Assembly (NCBI RefSeq): GCF_000621445.1
Contig: NZ_JHYI01000019.1
Coordinates: 62,001-126,000, forward strand
Direction: 5' to 3'
Length of the DNA: 64,000 bases
Source: Alkalihalobacillus bogoriensis ATCC BAA-922
GTDB lineage: Bacteria > Bacillota > Bacilli > Bacillales > Bacillaceae_F
The translations under genes and the position numbers were made by a program. The notes under the pieces were generated by a model. That model ran no database searches. It saw only the letters and a program-made list of their open reading frames with translations, and was not told the origin of the DNA. Numbering within the stretch: position 1 is the first letter of the stretch; every line of letters starts with the position of its first letter. Shown here piece after piece: positions 1 to 8,519 of the stretch.

Positions 1-1
1 A

Positions 2-664
2 ATTGATGGTCAACCTGATGTTGGGGTTCCGATTTATGAAGATATTGATACTTGTTTTCTTGAAACAAAACCAGACGTGTTAATTGATTTAACAGCACCT
101 GCTTTCGGAAGAAAACATATGGAAGCGGCATTTAATCATGGAGTTCGTCCTGTTGTAGGGACAACAGGGTTTACAGATGATGATATTATTGCTTTACGAA
201 CTCGGGCTGAACAAACAGGTCTTGGTGCGATTATCGCCCCAAATTTTGCGGTTGGAGCGATTTTAATGATGAAATTTGCGCAAATGGCAGCGAAATATTT
301 ACCGGATGTTGAGATTATTGAAAAACACCATGATAATAAATTAGATGCCCCTTCTGGAACAGCGATTAAAACGGCACAATTAATTCAAGAAGTACGACTA
401 TCGAAATCCCAAGGGCACCCAGAAGAAAAAGAAGAGTTACAAGGGGCAAGAGGGGCAACATTAGACGGGATGCATATTCATAGCTTACGATTACCGGGAT
501 TAGTGGCACATCAAGAAGTGATTTTTGGAGGAGTTGGTCAAACATTAACAATAAAACATGATTCATTACACAGGTCTTCTTTTATGCCAGGAATCCAACT
601 CGCAGTGGAAACCGTGATGACAATTGATACGTTAGTGTATGGGTTAGAAAATATAATCGAATAG
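2..664 (+). CDS. dapB: 4-hydroxy-tetrahydrodipicolinate reductase, 5' end cut by window
   Basis: DapB reduces 4-hydroxy-tetrahydrodipicolinate with NAD(P)H in the diaminopimelate/lysine pathway, which feeds peptidoglycan and, in spore formers, dipicolinate. The frame is open from base 2, so the N-terminal dinucleotide-binding part lies outside the window. Visible family motifs are VLIDLTAP, the GTTGF loop near base 158, and the substrate-binding signature [13 protein letters not shown] near bases 325-365, which holds the catalytic His pair and Lys. An in-frame GTG at 77 is internal, not a start. It lies 13 bp before mgsA, as in the Bacillus dapB-mgsA-bshB1-bshA-cca-birA run. Identification is secure. 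Confidence 0.97.
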   Translation: MDGQPDVGVPIYEDIDTCFLETKPDVLIDLTAPAFGRKHMEAAFNHGVRPVVGTTGFTDDDIIALRTRAEQTGLGAIIAPNFAVGAILMMKFAQMAAKYLPDVEIIEKHHDNKLDAPSGTAIKTAQLIQEVRLSKSQGHPEEKEELQGARGATLDGMHIHSLRLPGLVAHQEVIFGGVGQTLTIKHDSLHRSSFMPGIQLAVETVMTIDTLVYGLENIIE

Positions 665-677
665 GGGAAATGAAACG

Positions 678-1100
678 ATGAGGATTGCATTTATCGCACA
701 CGACAAGAAAAAAGATAGTATGGTTGCTTTTACGGTGGCGTATAAACAAGTGTTTGAAGGTCATGATTTATATGCGACAGGAACGACAGGACAACGGATA
801 ATTGATGCAACAGGTCTTCCTGTCACTCGCTTTCAATCTGGTCCTCTCGGAGGAGATCAACAAATTGGTGCACTCGTTGCAGAAAATAAATTTGATTTAA
901 TTTTCTTTTTCCGTGATCCATTAACTGCCCAACCACATGAACCTGATATTGCCGCTTTAATTCGCTTATGTGATGTACAAAATATTCCATTAGCGACAAA
1001 TATGGGGACGGCTGAAATTCTCGTAAAAGGGCTTGAACGAGGAGAATTGCATTGGCGAGAAATTGTCGCTGGAAAGGATAAGCCAACCGTAAATGAATAA
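678..1100 (+). CDS. mgsA: Methylglyoxal synthase
   Basis: MgsA converts dihydroxyacetone phosphate to methylglyoxal and phosphate, a bypass of lower glycolysis when sugar phosphates build up. The 140-residue length is normal. Visible motifs are HDKKK (residues 8-12), GTTG (35-38), GGDQQIG (58-64, containing the catalytic Asp60), FFRDPL (near 77-82) and ATNMGTAE (106-113). A GGGGAAATG-type ribosome site precedes the ATG. Its 3' end overlaps bshB1 by 8 bp, so the two are probably translationally coupled. Bacillithiol made by the next two genes detoxifies methylglyoxal in Bacillus, which gives the neighbourhood functional sense. Confidence 0.97.
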   Translation: MRIAFIAHDKKKDSMVAFTVAYKQVFEGHDLYATGTTGQRIIDATGLPVTRFQSGPLGGDQQIGALVAENKFDLIFFFRDPLTAQPHEPDIAALIRLCDVQNIPLATNMGTAEILVKGLERGELHWREIVAGKDKPTVNE

Positions 1101-1791
1101 AGTGGATATACTTGCGTTTGGTGCTCATCCTGATGATGTTGAAATTGGGATGGGAGGGACAATATACAAATATGCGAATCTCGGATATCGCACCGTTATT
1201 TGTGATTTAACGTATGCTGAGCTTTCTTCTAATGGAACAGTATCCCAAAGGCAAGCGGAAGCCCAACAAGCCGCTTCTATATTAAAAACAATAAGAGTTC
1301 AACTTGATTTGCCTGATCGTGGCTTAATGGCATCAAAGGCGAGTATTGATAAAATTGTCGATGTCATTCGGACATATGAACCAAAACTTGTTTTTGTCCC
1401 TTATGAGATAGATAGGCATCCTGATCATGGTCACTGTGCAGCGCTTGTAAAAGAAGCGATATTTAATGCCGGGATTCGTAAGTATGAAACAGGTCAACCA
1501 TTATCGGCTTTTCGAGTAACACGTTGTTATTCTTATTTAATTAATGGTTTCCATAAACCAGATTTTATCATTGATATTAGTGAATCAATGGAACAAAAAC
1601 TAGAAGCACTTAAGGCGTATAAAAGTCAATTTTTAGCAACAGAAACGAGTGTACAAACACCGTTAACTAATGGATATATCGAAACGGTAATAGCGAGAGA
1701 AAGGTTGTTTGGAAAAGAAGTAGGTGTGCAATACGGAGAAGGCTTTTTTGCTGACGGACCGATTCTTGTACAAGATATTTTAGGGGATTGA
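1093..1791 (+). CDS. bshB1: N-acetyl-alpha-D-glucosaminyl L-malate deacetylase
   Basis: BshB1 removes the acetyl group from GlcNAc-malate in the second step of bacillithiol synthesis. It is a 232-residue member of the LmbE/PIG-L zinc deacetylase family. The metal-binding AHPDDVEIG motif (residues 11-19; His12 and Asp15) and the second HPDH motif (109-112, ligand His112) are both intact. The gene overlaps mgsA by 8 bp and is followed almost directly by bshA, the preceding enzyme of the pathway. The final enzyme, BshC, is not in the window. Confidence 0.96.
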   Translation: MNKVDILAFGAHPDDVEIGMGGTIYKYANLGYRTVICDLTYAELSSNGTVSQRQAEAQQAASILKTIRVQLDLPDRGLMASKASIDKIVDVIRTYEPKLVFVPYEIDRHPDHGHCAALVKEAIFNAGIRKYETGQPLSAFRVTRCYSYLINGFHKPDFIIDISESMEQKLEALKAYKSQFLATETSVQTPLTNGYIETVIARERLFGKEVGVQYGEGFFADGPILVQDILGD

Positions 1792-1793
1792 TC

Positions 1794-2924
1794 ATGAAAA
1801 AATTAAAAATAGGAATTAGTTGTTATCCAACAGTAGGAGGCTCTGGTGTGATTGCAACAGAGTTAGGGAAACTATTAGCTGAAAATGGCCATGATGTTCA
1901 CTTTATTACGTCAAGTATGCCGTTTCGTTTAGATAAAGTTTATCCAAATCTTTATTATCATGAAGTGGAAGTGAATCAATATTCAGTTTTTAAATTTCCA
2001 CCTTATGACTTATCATTAGCAAGTAAAATGGCGGAAATTATTACACGCGAGCAATTAGATGTACTTCATGTCCATTACGCTGTCCCTCATGCGATTTGTG
2101 CGTACTTAGCGAAACAAATGGTCGGTGGAAAAGTGAACATTGTTACGACATTACATGGAACAGACATCACTGTGCTAGGGTATGACCCATCGCTAAGTGA
2201 AATTATTCGATTTGGGATTGAACAGTCTGATGTAGTCACAGCCGTGTCCAATAGTTTAGCAGAACAAACGCATTCATTATTACATATCGAACGACCAATT
2301 GAGACGGTTTATAATTTTATTGATGAGCGTGTGTATCGTAAACATTGTCGCCTCGATTTACGACAACAATATCGAATCGAGAAAGACGATAAAGTTGTTG
2401 TTCATATTTCTAATTTCCGTCCGGTTAAGCGAGTTAGTGATATTATTAGAAGTTTTGCACTCATTCGTAACAAACAAAAAGCAAAATTGCTTTTAATTGG
2501 GGACGGACCAGAAACAACGGTTGCCTGTAAATTAGTTCGTGAGTTAGGGATTCAAGATGATGTCAGGTTTTTAGGAAATCAAAAACATGTGGCGGAAATT
2601 CTCTCGATTAGTGACTTAATGTTGTTGCTTTCTGAAAAAGAAAGTTTTGGCCTTGTTGCGCTTGAAGCGATGGCTTGTGGTGTTCCTGTTATTGGAACAA
2701 ATATTGGTGGAATTCCTGAAGTCATTGTTGATGGGGAAACTGGTTATATATGTGAAGTAGGGAATGTCGAACAAGTGTCAGATAAAGCAATTTCACTATT
2801 ACAAGATCCGGATTTACACAAACAAATGTCAAATCAAGCTCAAGAGCGAGTTCAACATTTTTTTAGCTCAAAAAAAATAGTGCAGCAATATGAATCGATT
2901 TATTATGAGTTAGTTAAAGGATGA
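1794..2924 (+). CDS. bshA: N-acetyl-alpha-D-glucosaminyl L-malate synthase
   Basis: BshA is a GT4-type retaining glycosyltransferase that joins GlcNAc from UDP-GlcNAc to L-malate, the first step of bacillithiol synthesis. The N-terminus has the glycine-rich acceptor-domain signature [12 protein letters not shown], and the C-terminal donor domain has [19 protein letters not shown] with the conserved glutamates. An in-frame TTG exists at 1788, but the ATG at 1794 is preferred: AGGGGA at 1782-1787 sits at proper distance and the protein then begins [12 protein letters not shown], as in the family. Length is 376 residues. It directly follows bshB1 and its stop codon lies inside the ATGATG start of the cca frame. 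Confidence 0.96.
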   Translation: MKKLKIGISCYPTVGGSGVIATELGKLLAENGHDVHFITSSMPFRLDKVYPNLYYHEVEVNQYSVFKFPPYDLSLASKMAEIITREQLDVLHVHYAVPHAICAYLAKQMVGGKVNIVTTLHGTDITVLGYDPSLSEIIRFGIEQSDVVTAVSNSLAEQTHSLLHIERPIETVYNFIDERVYRKHCRLDLRQQYRIEKDDKVVVHISNFRPVKRVSDIIRSFALIRNKQKAKLLLIGDGPETTVACKLVRELGIQDDVRFLGNQKHVAEILSISDLMLLLSEKESFGLVALEAMACGVPVIGTNIGGIPEVIVDGETGYICEVGNVEQVSDKAISLLQDPDLHKQMSNQAQERVQHFFSSKKIVQQYESIYYELVKG

Positions 2925-4070
2925 TGTCTTATTTCACATCTTTTCAAAAAGGCTCAATTTGTCATTGAAACACTTATAACTGCTGGCCACGAAGCTTATT
3001 TTGTTGGGGGAGCTGTGCGTGATTATATGTTACAACGACCGATTTCTGATGTGGACATTGCCACGTCAGCTACGAAGGATGAGGTTATCATGCTGTTCCC
3101 ACAAACGATAAAAGTTGGTACAACCCATGAAACGGTCATTGTTAAAATAGAAGATGCTTTATTTGAGGTGAGTCGTTATAAAGGGAAAGAACCACGGACA
3201 CTTGAACAAGATTTGTTTTATCGAGATTTTACAATCAATGCGATTGCAATGACTAAGGACTTTGCTCTCATTGACCCTCATCATTATCGAGTGGACCTTG
3301 ATTCATCAATCATTCGTACTTCTGGTCGTGCCATCGATCGGTTTAAAGAAGACCCATTGCGAATGGTACGAGCGATTCGATTTGTAAGCCAACATGGCTT
3401 TTCCCTTGAACAACAAACAAGACAAGCCATGTTGGAGTTGAAAGCTTTACTTTCTAATGTGGCAACCGAACGGCTAACGAAAGAATTAGATAAAATGCTA
3501 CTAGGGCCGCATTGTGCAAATGCAATCGCCATCTTACAACAAATCCAATTTCCAACTTTGCCAATGTTGCCTAAGCGATTCATGGAATGGACGAAACATC
3601 CTCTTTATAAAGAAATGACTTTACAGGAACGGTGGTTGTTATTTTTACAAGACTCGCATCAACCTGCCGAAACACAACTACGCCATTTTAAAAAGTCAAA
3701 TCGTTTTATAAAAGAATTACAAGAGCTTCAAGCTTATGTTAGAAAAAGAAATATAGATGGGTGGTCGTTGCGTCTTCTTTATGACTGCGGGAAAGACAAT
3801 ATATTAAAAGTAGAACGACTTATTCATTTGTTAATTCCGGAAAAAAAGGAAAACATCAATAATGTAGTATACGAATATGAACGATTACTCTTAAAAAAAC
3901 GGCAAGACCTTGCGATCGATGGTGTGTTGGTACTAAAAGAAACAACCCGAGAACCTGGCAAGTGGATTGAAGCGTTTTTATATGAAGTTGAAACAGCGGT
4001 GCTTTACGGGAAGCTTCAAAATGAGAAAAATGAGATCGTGGCATGGGGTAGAAAGAAGGGTTTATTGTGA
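2921..4070 (+). CDS. cca: CCA-adding tRNA nucleotidyltransferase, apparent 5' frameshift
   Basis: Cca adds or repairs the 3' CCA of tRNAs. The long frame encodes [10 protein letters not shown], the DVDIATSA metal-binding motif, [10 protein letters not shown] and the [13 protein letters not shown] motif, ending at 4070. In that frame there is no ATG, GTG, TTG or CTG between the stop at 2922 and GTG 3015, and GTG 3015 encodes the Val inside the essential GG-x-VRD motif, so it cannot give an active enzyme. The overlapping ATGATG at 2921-2926 opens a different frame ([10 protein letters not shown]...) that dies 15 codons on. Dropping one A from the run at 2946-2950 joins the two into a normal N-terminus of about 380 residues in total. 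The cause may be a sequencing error, a mutation, or slippage. Given as one gene on that basis. Confidence 0.85.
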
Positions 4071-5032
4071 AAAAAGAAACATTATTGAAACTTCTTCAGT
4101 CGACAGATTATGTGTCTGGAGAAAAAATTAGTAAAGAATTAGGTTGTTCTCGAACGGCAGTATGGAAGCATATTGAGGAACTTAGAAAAACAGGCTATGA
4201 AGTCGAAGCGATCCCGAGAAAAGGGTATCGCATTATTACATATCCAAATACGATTCAACCTCATGATATAAAAGTTCATTTGCAAACTTCATGTATCGGT
4301 CAACAGTTAACTTATTTTGAATCGGTACCATCAACGCAAGATGTTGCTCACCGGCTAGCACAAGAAGAGGCAGAAGAAGGCCATGTTGTTATCGCTGATG
4401 AACAAACGAGAGGAAAAGGACGGATGGGAAGAGAATGGCATTCTCCATTAGGGACAAGTGTTTCGATGAGCATCATTCTCCGTCCAAAAATTCCACCGCA
4501 AAAAGCACCACAATTAACGCTTTTAGCGGCCGTTAGTGTTGTTCGTGCGATCAAAAAAACAACAGGGTTAGATTGTGAAATAAAATGGCCGAATGATATT
4601 TTAATCAACGGAAAAAAAGTCGTTGGTATTTTAACAGAAATGCAATCCGAGCCTGATTATGTTCATTCTGTCATTATCGGTATCGGTATGAACATAAATC
4701 ATACGGTAGAGCATTTCCCTGTTGAGTTAAAAGACAAAGCAACGTCCTTAATGGTTGAAGCAGGCGAGGAAGTGAACCGAGCCCTTTTGTTATCGCATCT
4801 ATTTTATGAGTTAGAACAGTTTTATCATGATTATTTGCAACAAGGCTTTTCGGTTATTAAGTCCGTTTGGGAATGTTATGCTGTGAGTCTTGGGAAACGG
4901 ATTACTGCTAGAACGCTACACGGTACATTAATTGGTGTTGCTAAAGGGATTACAGATGAAGGGGTATTGTTGTTAGAAGATGATTTTGGTGAAATCCATT
5001 CGATTTATTCTGCTGATATTGAAATCAAGTAA
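4067..5032 (+). CDS. birA: Bifunctional biotin-[acetyl-CoA-carboxylase] ligase / biotin operon repressor
   Basis: BirA activates biotin to biotinyl-AMP and transfers it to the biotin carrier lysine; the N-terminal domain makes it a repressor of biotin genes. The 321-residue protein has a winged helix-turn-helix at about residues 17-55 (ISKELGCSRTAVWKHI), the adenylate-binding loop RGKGRMGREWHSP (115-127) and KWPNDI (173-178) with Lys183 beyond. The start is GTG 4067, inside the last codons of cca (4-bp overlap), with AAGAAGGG upstream. It ends the dapB-birA run; a promoter follows at 5039. Confidence 0.96.
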   Translation: MKKETLLKLLQSTDYVSGEKISKELGCSRTAVWKHIEELRKTGYEVEAIPRKGYRIITYPNTIQPHDIKVHLQTSCIGQQLTYFESVPSTQDVAHRLAQEEAEEGHVVIADEQTRGKGRMGREWHSPLGTSVSMSIILRPKIPPQKAPQLTLLAAVSVVRAIKKTTGLDCEIKWPNDILINGKKVVGILTEMQSEPDYVHSVIIGIGMNINHTVEHFPVELKDKATSLMVEAGEEVNRALLLSHLFYELEQFYHDYLQQGFSVIKSVWECYAVSLGKRITARTLHGTLIGVAKGITDEGVLLLEDDFGEIHSIYSADIEIK

Positions 5033-5038
5033 AAAATG

Positions 5039-5067
5039 TTACCAAACTGTTTAAATTTTGTTATAAT
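5039..5067 (+). promoter_or_regulatory. Sigma-A promoter of the pan leader
   Basis: TTACCA at 5039-5044, a 17-bp spacer and a perfect TATAAT at 5062-5067. Transcription would start near 5073, directly at the 5' arm of the leader stem, and about 235 bp before panB. Confidence 0.75.
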
Positions 5068-5072
5068 CTTGT

Positions 5073-5240
5073 CGTAGGGTAGTATCCATACATGGAACTG
5101 CACCAAGTTATTAATAATATTCATGAATATGGTCTGCCTTGATCCAAAATAGGACTAGGACAGAGGGATTGATTTTAAACCGTTTTTTTTGAGTCTATAC
5201 CCTACTATCCTTTTATTTCTTAAGGACTAGTAGGTTTTTT
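5073..5240 (+). promoter_or_regulatory. Structured 5' leader of panBCD with terminator/antiterminator (candidate pan RNA motif)
   Basis: The leader can close an 8-bp outer stem, GTAGGGTA (5074-5081) with TACCCTAC (5198-5205), round internal hairpins that include the perfect dyad ATATTCATGAATAT. The 3' arm of this stem shares five bases with an intrinsic terminator: CCTACTA (5201-5207) with TAGTAGG (5228-5234), plus TCCTT with AAGGA, followed by six T. The two folds exclude each other, the hallmark of a riboswitch or attenuator; closing the outer stem should allow readthrough into panB. A pan RNA motif is known upstream of panBCD operons in Firmicutes. I did not verify the consensus, so the family name is inferred from position. 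Confidence 0.65.
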
Positions 5241-5309
5241 ATTTCGGGTAAAATGGTTTTACCTATCGGTTTAAGTCTTGTTCTCTCGTCAAAAAGAGGA
5301 GGAAAGACA

Positions 5310-6155
5310 ATGAAAACAGCAGTTGATTTTAAAAAGATGAAAGCGGAAAAAGAAAAAATTGCGATGGTGACAGCGTATGATGCTCCATCTGCGAAACTTG
5401 TTGAAGAAGCAGGAGTTGATATGATTTTAGTTGGGGATTCTCTTGGAATGGTTGTGTTAGGTTATGATTCGACAATTCCAGTTACGTTAGATGATATGAT
5501 CCTTCATACAAAAGCAGTAAAAAGAGGGGCTAAAGCGACGTTTACTGTGACAGATATGCCATTTTTAACGTATCATGGGTCTATTCACGAAACAATGCTC
5601 AATGCGAGGAAACTCATGCAAGATGGTGGTGCGGATGCTGTTAAGGTTGAAGGTAATGGTGACGTTTTCAATGTGATTCTACACTTAACAAATGCTGGTG
5701 TTCCTGTTGTTGCTCATTTAGGATTAACGCCACAATCAGTAGGCATTTTAGGCGGCTATCGCGTCCAAGGAAAAGATGCAGAAAGTGCAAAGCAACTGAT
5801 TGAAGACTCGAAAAAAGCTGAAGAAGCGGGTGCGATGGCGCTTGTATTAGAATGTGTGCCAAAGCAAATCGCAAAACTTATTAGTGAACAACTTACCATA
5901 CCTGTTATTGGAATCGGTGCAGGTGTAGATACAGATGGGCAAGTACTCGTGTATCATGACTTAATCGGCTATGGGAGCAATCGTGTTCCTAAATTTGTGA
6001 AACAATATGCTGATGTATCAAGTCAAATCCAAACAGCTGTAACCGAATATATACAAGAAGTAAAAACTTCCCACTTTCCAGAAGAAAAACACTCCTTTAC
6101 AATGAAGGAGGAACAATTAGATCATCTTTATGGTGGGAGGATATCCACATCATGA
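5310..6155 (+). CDS. panB: 3-methyl-2-oxobutanoate hydroxymethyltransferase
   Basis: PanB transfers a hydroxymethyl group from methylene-tetrahydrofolate to ketoisovalerate, making ketopantoate in pantothenate/CoA synthesis. The 281-residue TIM-barrel protein shows [16 protein letters not shown], the metal-binding [20 protein letters not shown] and [14 protein letters not shown]. The frame extends upstream to an ATG at 5253, but the ATG at 5310 has a strong AGGAGG ribosome site 8 bp before it and gives the normal start [11 protein letters not shown]. It is first in panBCD, behind a regulated leader, and overlaps panC by 4 bp. Confidence 0.97.
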   Translation: MKTAVDFKKMKAEKEKIAMVTAYDAPSAKLVEEAGVDMILVGDSLGMVVLGYDSTIPVTLDDMILHTKAVKRGAKATFTVTDMPFLTYHGSIHETMLNARKLMQDGGADAVKVEGNGDVFNVILHLTNAGVPVVAHLGLTPQSVGILGGYRVQGKDAESAKQLIEDSKKAEEAGAMALVLECVPKQIAKLISEQLTIPVIGIGAGVDTDGQVLVYHDLIGYGSNRVPKFVKQYADVSSQIQTAVTEYIQEVKTSHFPEEKHSFTMKEEQLDHLYGGRISTS

Positions 6156-6991
6156 AAATTGTTGAGACAATAAAGGAACTACGTCATATATTAAAGCCTT
6201 ACCGGGAGCAAACGATTGGGTTTGTTCCAACGATGGGGTTTTTGCATAAAGGACATATGAGTTTAGTAGAAAAAGCTAGAACACAATGTGACCTTGTCGT
6301 CATGAGTATTTTTGTTAACCCATTACAGTTTGGTCCTGGGGAAGATTTTGAGCGATACCCAAGAGATTTTAAGCGAGATGAACAGCTTGCAAAAGATCAT
6401 GGTGTTGATGTTTTGTTTTATCCTTCGGTTGAAGAAATGTATCCACAAAAACCAGCAATGACCGTTGTCGTTCATGAAGGTGTCGATCAATTATGTGGCA
6501 GAACAAGACCAGGTCATTTTGATGGAGTAGCAACCGTCGTGTTAAAACTGTTTGGCATGGTTTCTCCGACATACGCTTATTTTGGCTTAAAAGATGCACA
6601 GCAAGTTGCTATTATTGAAAAACTCGTACGTGACTTTAATATTGCCACAAAGGTCGTTGCTTGTCCGATTTTAAGGGAGCAAGATGGGTTAGCACAAAGC
6701 TCACGCAATGTGAATTTATCGACGACTGAGCGAAAGAACGCCACCTGTATTTATCACAGTTTGCAACGCGGCAAACAAGCAATAGAAGCAGGAGAATGTG
6801 ATGCCGGTAATATTGAAGCAATGGTTCGTCAACATCTTGAACAAACAACATTAGGTCAGATTGATTATGTAGAGGTGTTAGCCTTTCCAGAATTAACAAA
6901 GATAGACAAAGTGGAAGGAAGAACAATTATTGCCGTTGCCGTCCAATATTCAAAAGCAAGACTAATTGATAACGTCATAATCGAAGGTTGA
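6152..6991 (+). CDS. panC: Pantoate--beta-alanine ligase
   Basis: PanC joins pantoate and beta-alanine with ATP through a pantoyl-adenylate, the last step to pantothenate. The 279-residue sequence has the nucleotide-binding [10 protein letters not shown] motif (26-35), [18 protein letters not shown], the FGLKDAQQ region and the flexible-loop [13 protein letters not shown] segment that acts like a KMSKS loop. Its ATG overlaps the panB stop by 4 bp, and panD, which supplies beta-alanine, follows after 13 bp. Confidence 0.97.
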   Translation: MKIVETIKELRHILKPYREQTIGFVPTMGFLHKGHMSLVEKARTQCDLVVMSIFVNPLQFGPGEDFERYPRDFKRDEQLAKDHGVDVLFYPSVEEMYPQKPAMTVVVHEGVDQLCGRTRPGHFDGVATVVLKLFGMVSPTYAYFGLKDAQQVAIIEKLVRDFNIATKVVACPILREQDGLAQSSRNVNLSTTERKNATCIYHSLQRGKQAIEAGECDAGNIEAMVRQHLEQTTLGQIDYVEVLAFPELTKIDKVEGRTIIAVAVQYSKARLIDNVIIEG

Positions 6992-7004
6992 GGGGGAAAA
7001 CAAA

Positions 7005-7388
7005 ATGTATCGAACAATGATGAAAGCTAAAATCCACCGTGCGCGTGTAACCGAAGCCAATTTAAATTACGTCGGTAGTATTACGATTGATGAAGATATT
7101 ATGGAAGCCGTTGATATTATTGAAAATGAGAAAGTTCAAATTGTCAATAATAATAATGGGGAACGCTTTGAAACGTATGTTATTGCTGGGCCTAGAGGTT
7201 CGGGTGTGTTTTGTTTGAATGGTGCTGCAGCTAGACGTGTACAAGAGCAAGATGTCATAATCGTTATTTCTTATGCGATGGTTCATCAAGATGATTTAGC
7301 GAACTATAAACCGTCTGTTGCCATTATGGATGAAAATAATAAAATTGTAGAAATGTTAGGGAAAGAGCCAGCTTCTACCGTCATGTAA
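7005..7388 (+). CDS. panD: Aspartate 1-decarboxylase proenzyme
   Basis: PanD decarboxylates aspartate to beta-alanine for PanC. It is a 127-residue pyruvoyl enzyme made by self-cleavage between Gly24 and Ser25; the motif NYVGSITID (21-29) is intact, as are the catalytic region residues [11 protein letters not shown] and the [16 protein letters not shown] stretch. Start ATG 7005 follows GAGGGGGAAAAC. It ends the operon, with a strong terminator hairpin starting 12 bp after the stop codon. Confidence 0.97.
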   Translation: MYRTMMKAKIHRARVTEANLNYVGSITIDEDIMEAVDIIENEKVQIVNNNNGERFETYVIAGPRGSGVFCLNGAAARRVQEQDVIIVISYAMVHQDDLANYKPSVAIMDENNKIVEMLGKEPASTVM

Positions 7389-7399
7389 ATTGTATATTC

Positions 7400-7453
7400 A
7401 CCTCCTGTTAGATGAAAACTGTTTGTATAGATCATCTAGCGGGAGGTTTTTTT
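7400..7453 (+). terminator. Intrinsic terminator after panD, abutting the next start codon
   Basis: A near-perfect 16-bp inverted repeat (7400-7415 with 7432-7447) is followed by seven T (7447-7453). The 3' arm contains GGGAGG, the only plausible ribosome site for the ATG at 7454. Confidence 0.85.
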
Positions 7454-8491
7454 ATGGAACCATTTCAAAAGTGGGATTCGTTATTTGATTATGTAAAGGC
7501 AAATTGGAAACACCTTTCTGAAAAAGAACGAAATGCTCACTTCCAATCGCTAGAAGAAGGAAGAGAACGATTGTTATCAAAGTGGGCTGAAATGGATGAA
7601 AAATTAGCACTATTAGAAAAAGATATCGGTGATTTTTTTCACCAAATGAAAAAGTTCCGATATGAATCAAAAGGAACTTCGTTTTTTGACTTAGGAATGT
7701 TTGAAGAGGCAGTACAACAATTTAAACAAGAGAGTAAACAATCTTCAAATGAAATCATCTTTTTGTATTTAGGTTTTTCACAACTTTACGCTGAACATTG
7801 GATTGGGGCGAAAGAAACATTTTTACTTTTGCTTCATAGTCACGAAGAATCGATTGTTCATTTTGCCTATGTTGGATTAGGTTGTTTAGCTGTACAAGAA
7901 GAACAATGCGAAGAGGCCATTGCCCATTTTGAACAAGCATTAACTCTTACTAATAATGTCGATGTAGTGTATAATTTAGGAATGTGTCATTATTTGCAAT
8001 CTAGACCAACGATGGCACTAGCTTTTTTTGAAGATGTGATTAAAGCGATGCCAGATGACGGGGAAACATATTATTATATGGGTCGTTGTTATTTAGCAAA
8101 TCATGACATAGAACAAGCATTTAATGCGTGGTTAACTGCGTTACAAGTAGTGGAAACGAGAGAAATCCTCTTCACCCTTGCGTATGACTTTGAGTGGATT
8201 GGTATGCATAATGCAGCAATACATTGCTATGAACGTTTGCTTTCCCTTGGATATGATGATATCGCGGTTTGGCATGGGTTAGCATGGAACGTTGGACTAA
8301 TGGATGAGCGAGAAAAAGCAAAAGATTTGTTTACGACTCTTCTTGAACAATCAGATGATGTAAATGTTCTTACTTCTTATTTATGGTTATTGCGTACATG
8401 GGGAGAAAAAGAAGAACTTCAACGAGTCGCAAACAGAACAAATCATACGTTATCCAACTACCCATTGTGCCAAGCTTCGTTATTAAACTAA
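7454..8491 (+). CDS. TPR-repeat protein
   Basis: A 345-residue soluble protein with no signal peptide. After a charged coiled-coil-like N-terminus (to about residue 65) it shows repeated TPR-type helical pairs, for example GMFEEAVQQFKQES, CEEAIAHFEQALTLTNNVDVVYNLGMCHYLQ, MALAFFEDVIKAMPDDGETYYYMGRCYL and NAAIHCYERLLSLG. TPR proteins act as protein-binding scaffolds, and no enzymatic motif is seen. The frame extends upstream to 7412, but ATG 7454 with GGGAGG before it is the better start. That ribosome site lies in the panD terminator hairpin, so expression may depend on readthrough. I do not recognise a B. subtilis counterpart between panD and dinG. Confidence 0.8.
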   Translation: MEPFQKWDSLFDYVKANWKHLSEKERNAHFQSLEEGRERLLSKWAEMDEKLALLEKDIGDFFHQMKKFRYESKGTSFFDLGMFEEAVQQFKQESKQSSNEIIFLYLGFSQLYAEHWIGAKETFLLLLHSHEESIVHFAYVGLGCLAVQEEQCEEAIAHFEQALTLTNNVDVVYNLGMCHYLQSRPTMALAFFEDVIKAMPDDGETYYYMGRCYLANHDIEQAFNAWLTALQVVETREILFTLAYDFEWIGMHNAAIHCYERLLSLGYDDIAVWHGLAWNVGLMDEREKAKDLFTTLLEQSDDVNVLTSYLWLLRTWGEKEELQRVANRTNHTLSNYPLCQASLLN

Positions 8492-8519
8492 CGTAAGTGA
8501 CACCACTAGAGGTGATCAA

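Noticed and set aside
3015-4070. GTG 3015 as the real cca start
   Set aside because: It is the Val codon of GG-x-VRD; the resulting protein would lack part of its active site.
5073-5240. 6S RNA or TPP riboswitch in the pan leader
   Set aside because: GCGTAGGG-like resemblance is at the wrong end for a TPP aptamer; the element is short for 6S and ends in a regulated terminator ahead of panB.
5253-5309. N-terminal extension of PanB from ATG 5253
   Set aside because: No ribosome site; AGGAGG lies before ATG 5310, which gives the family start.
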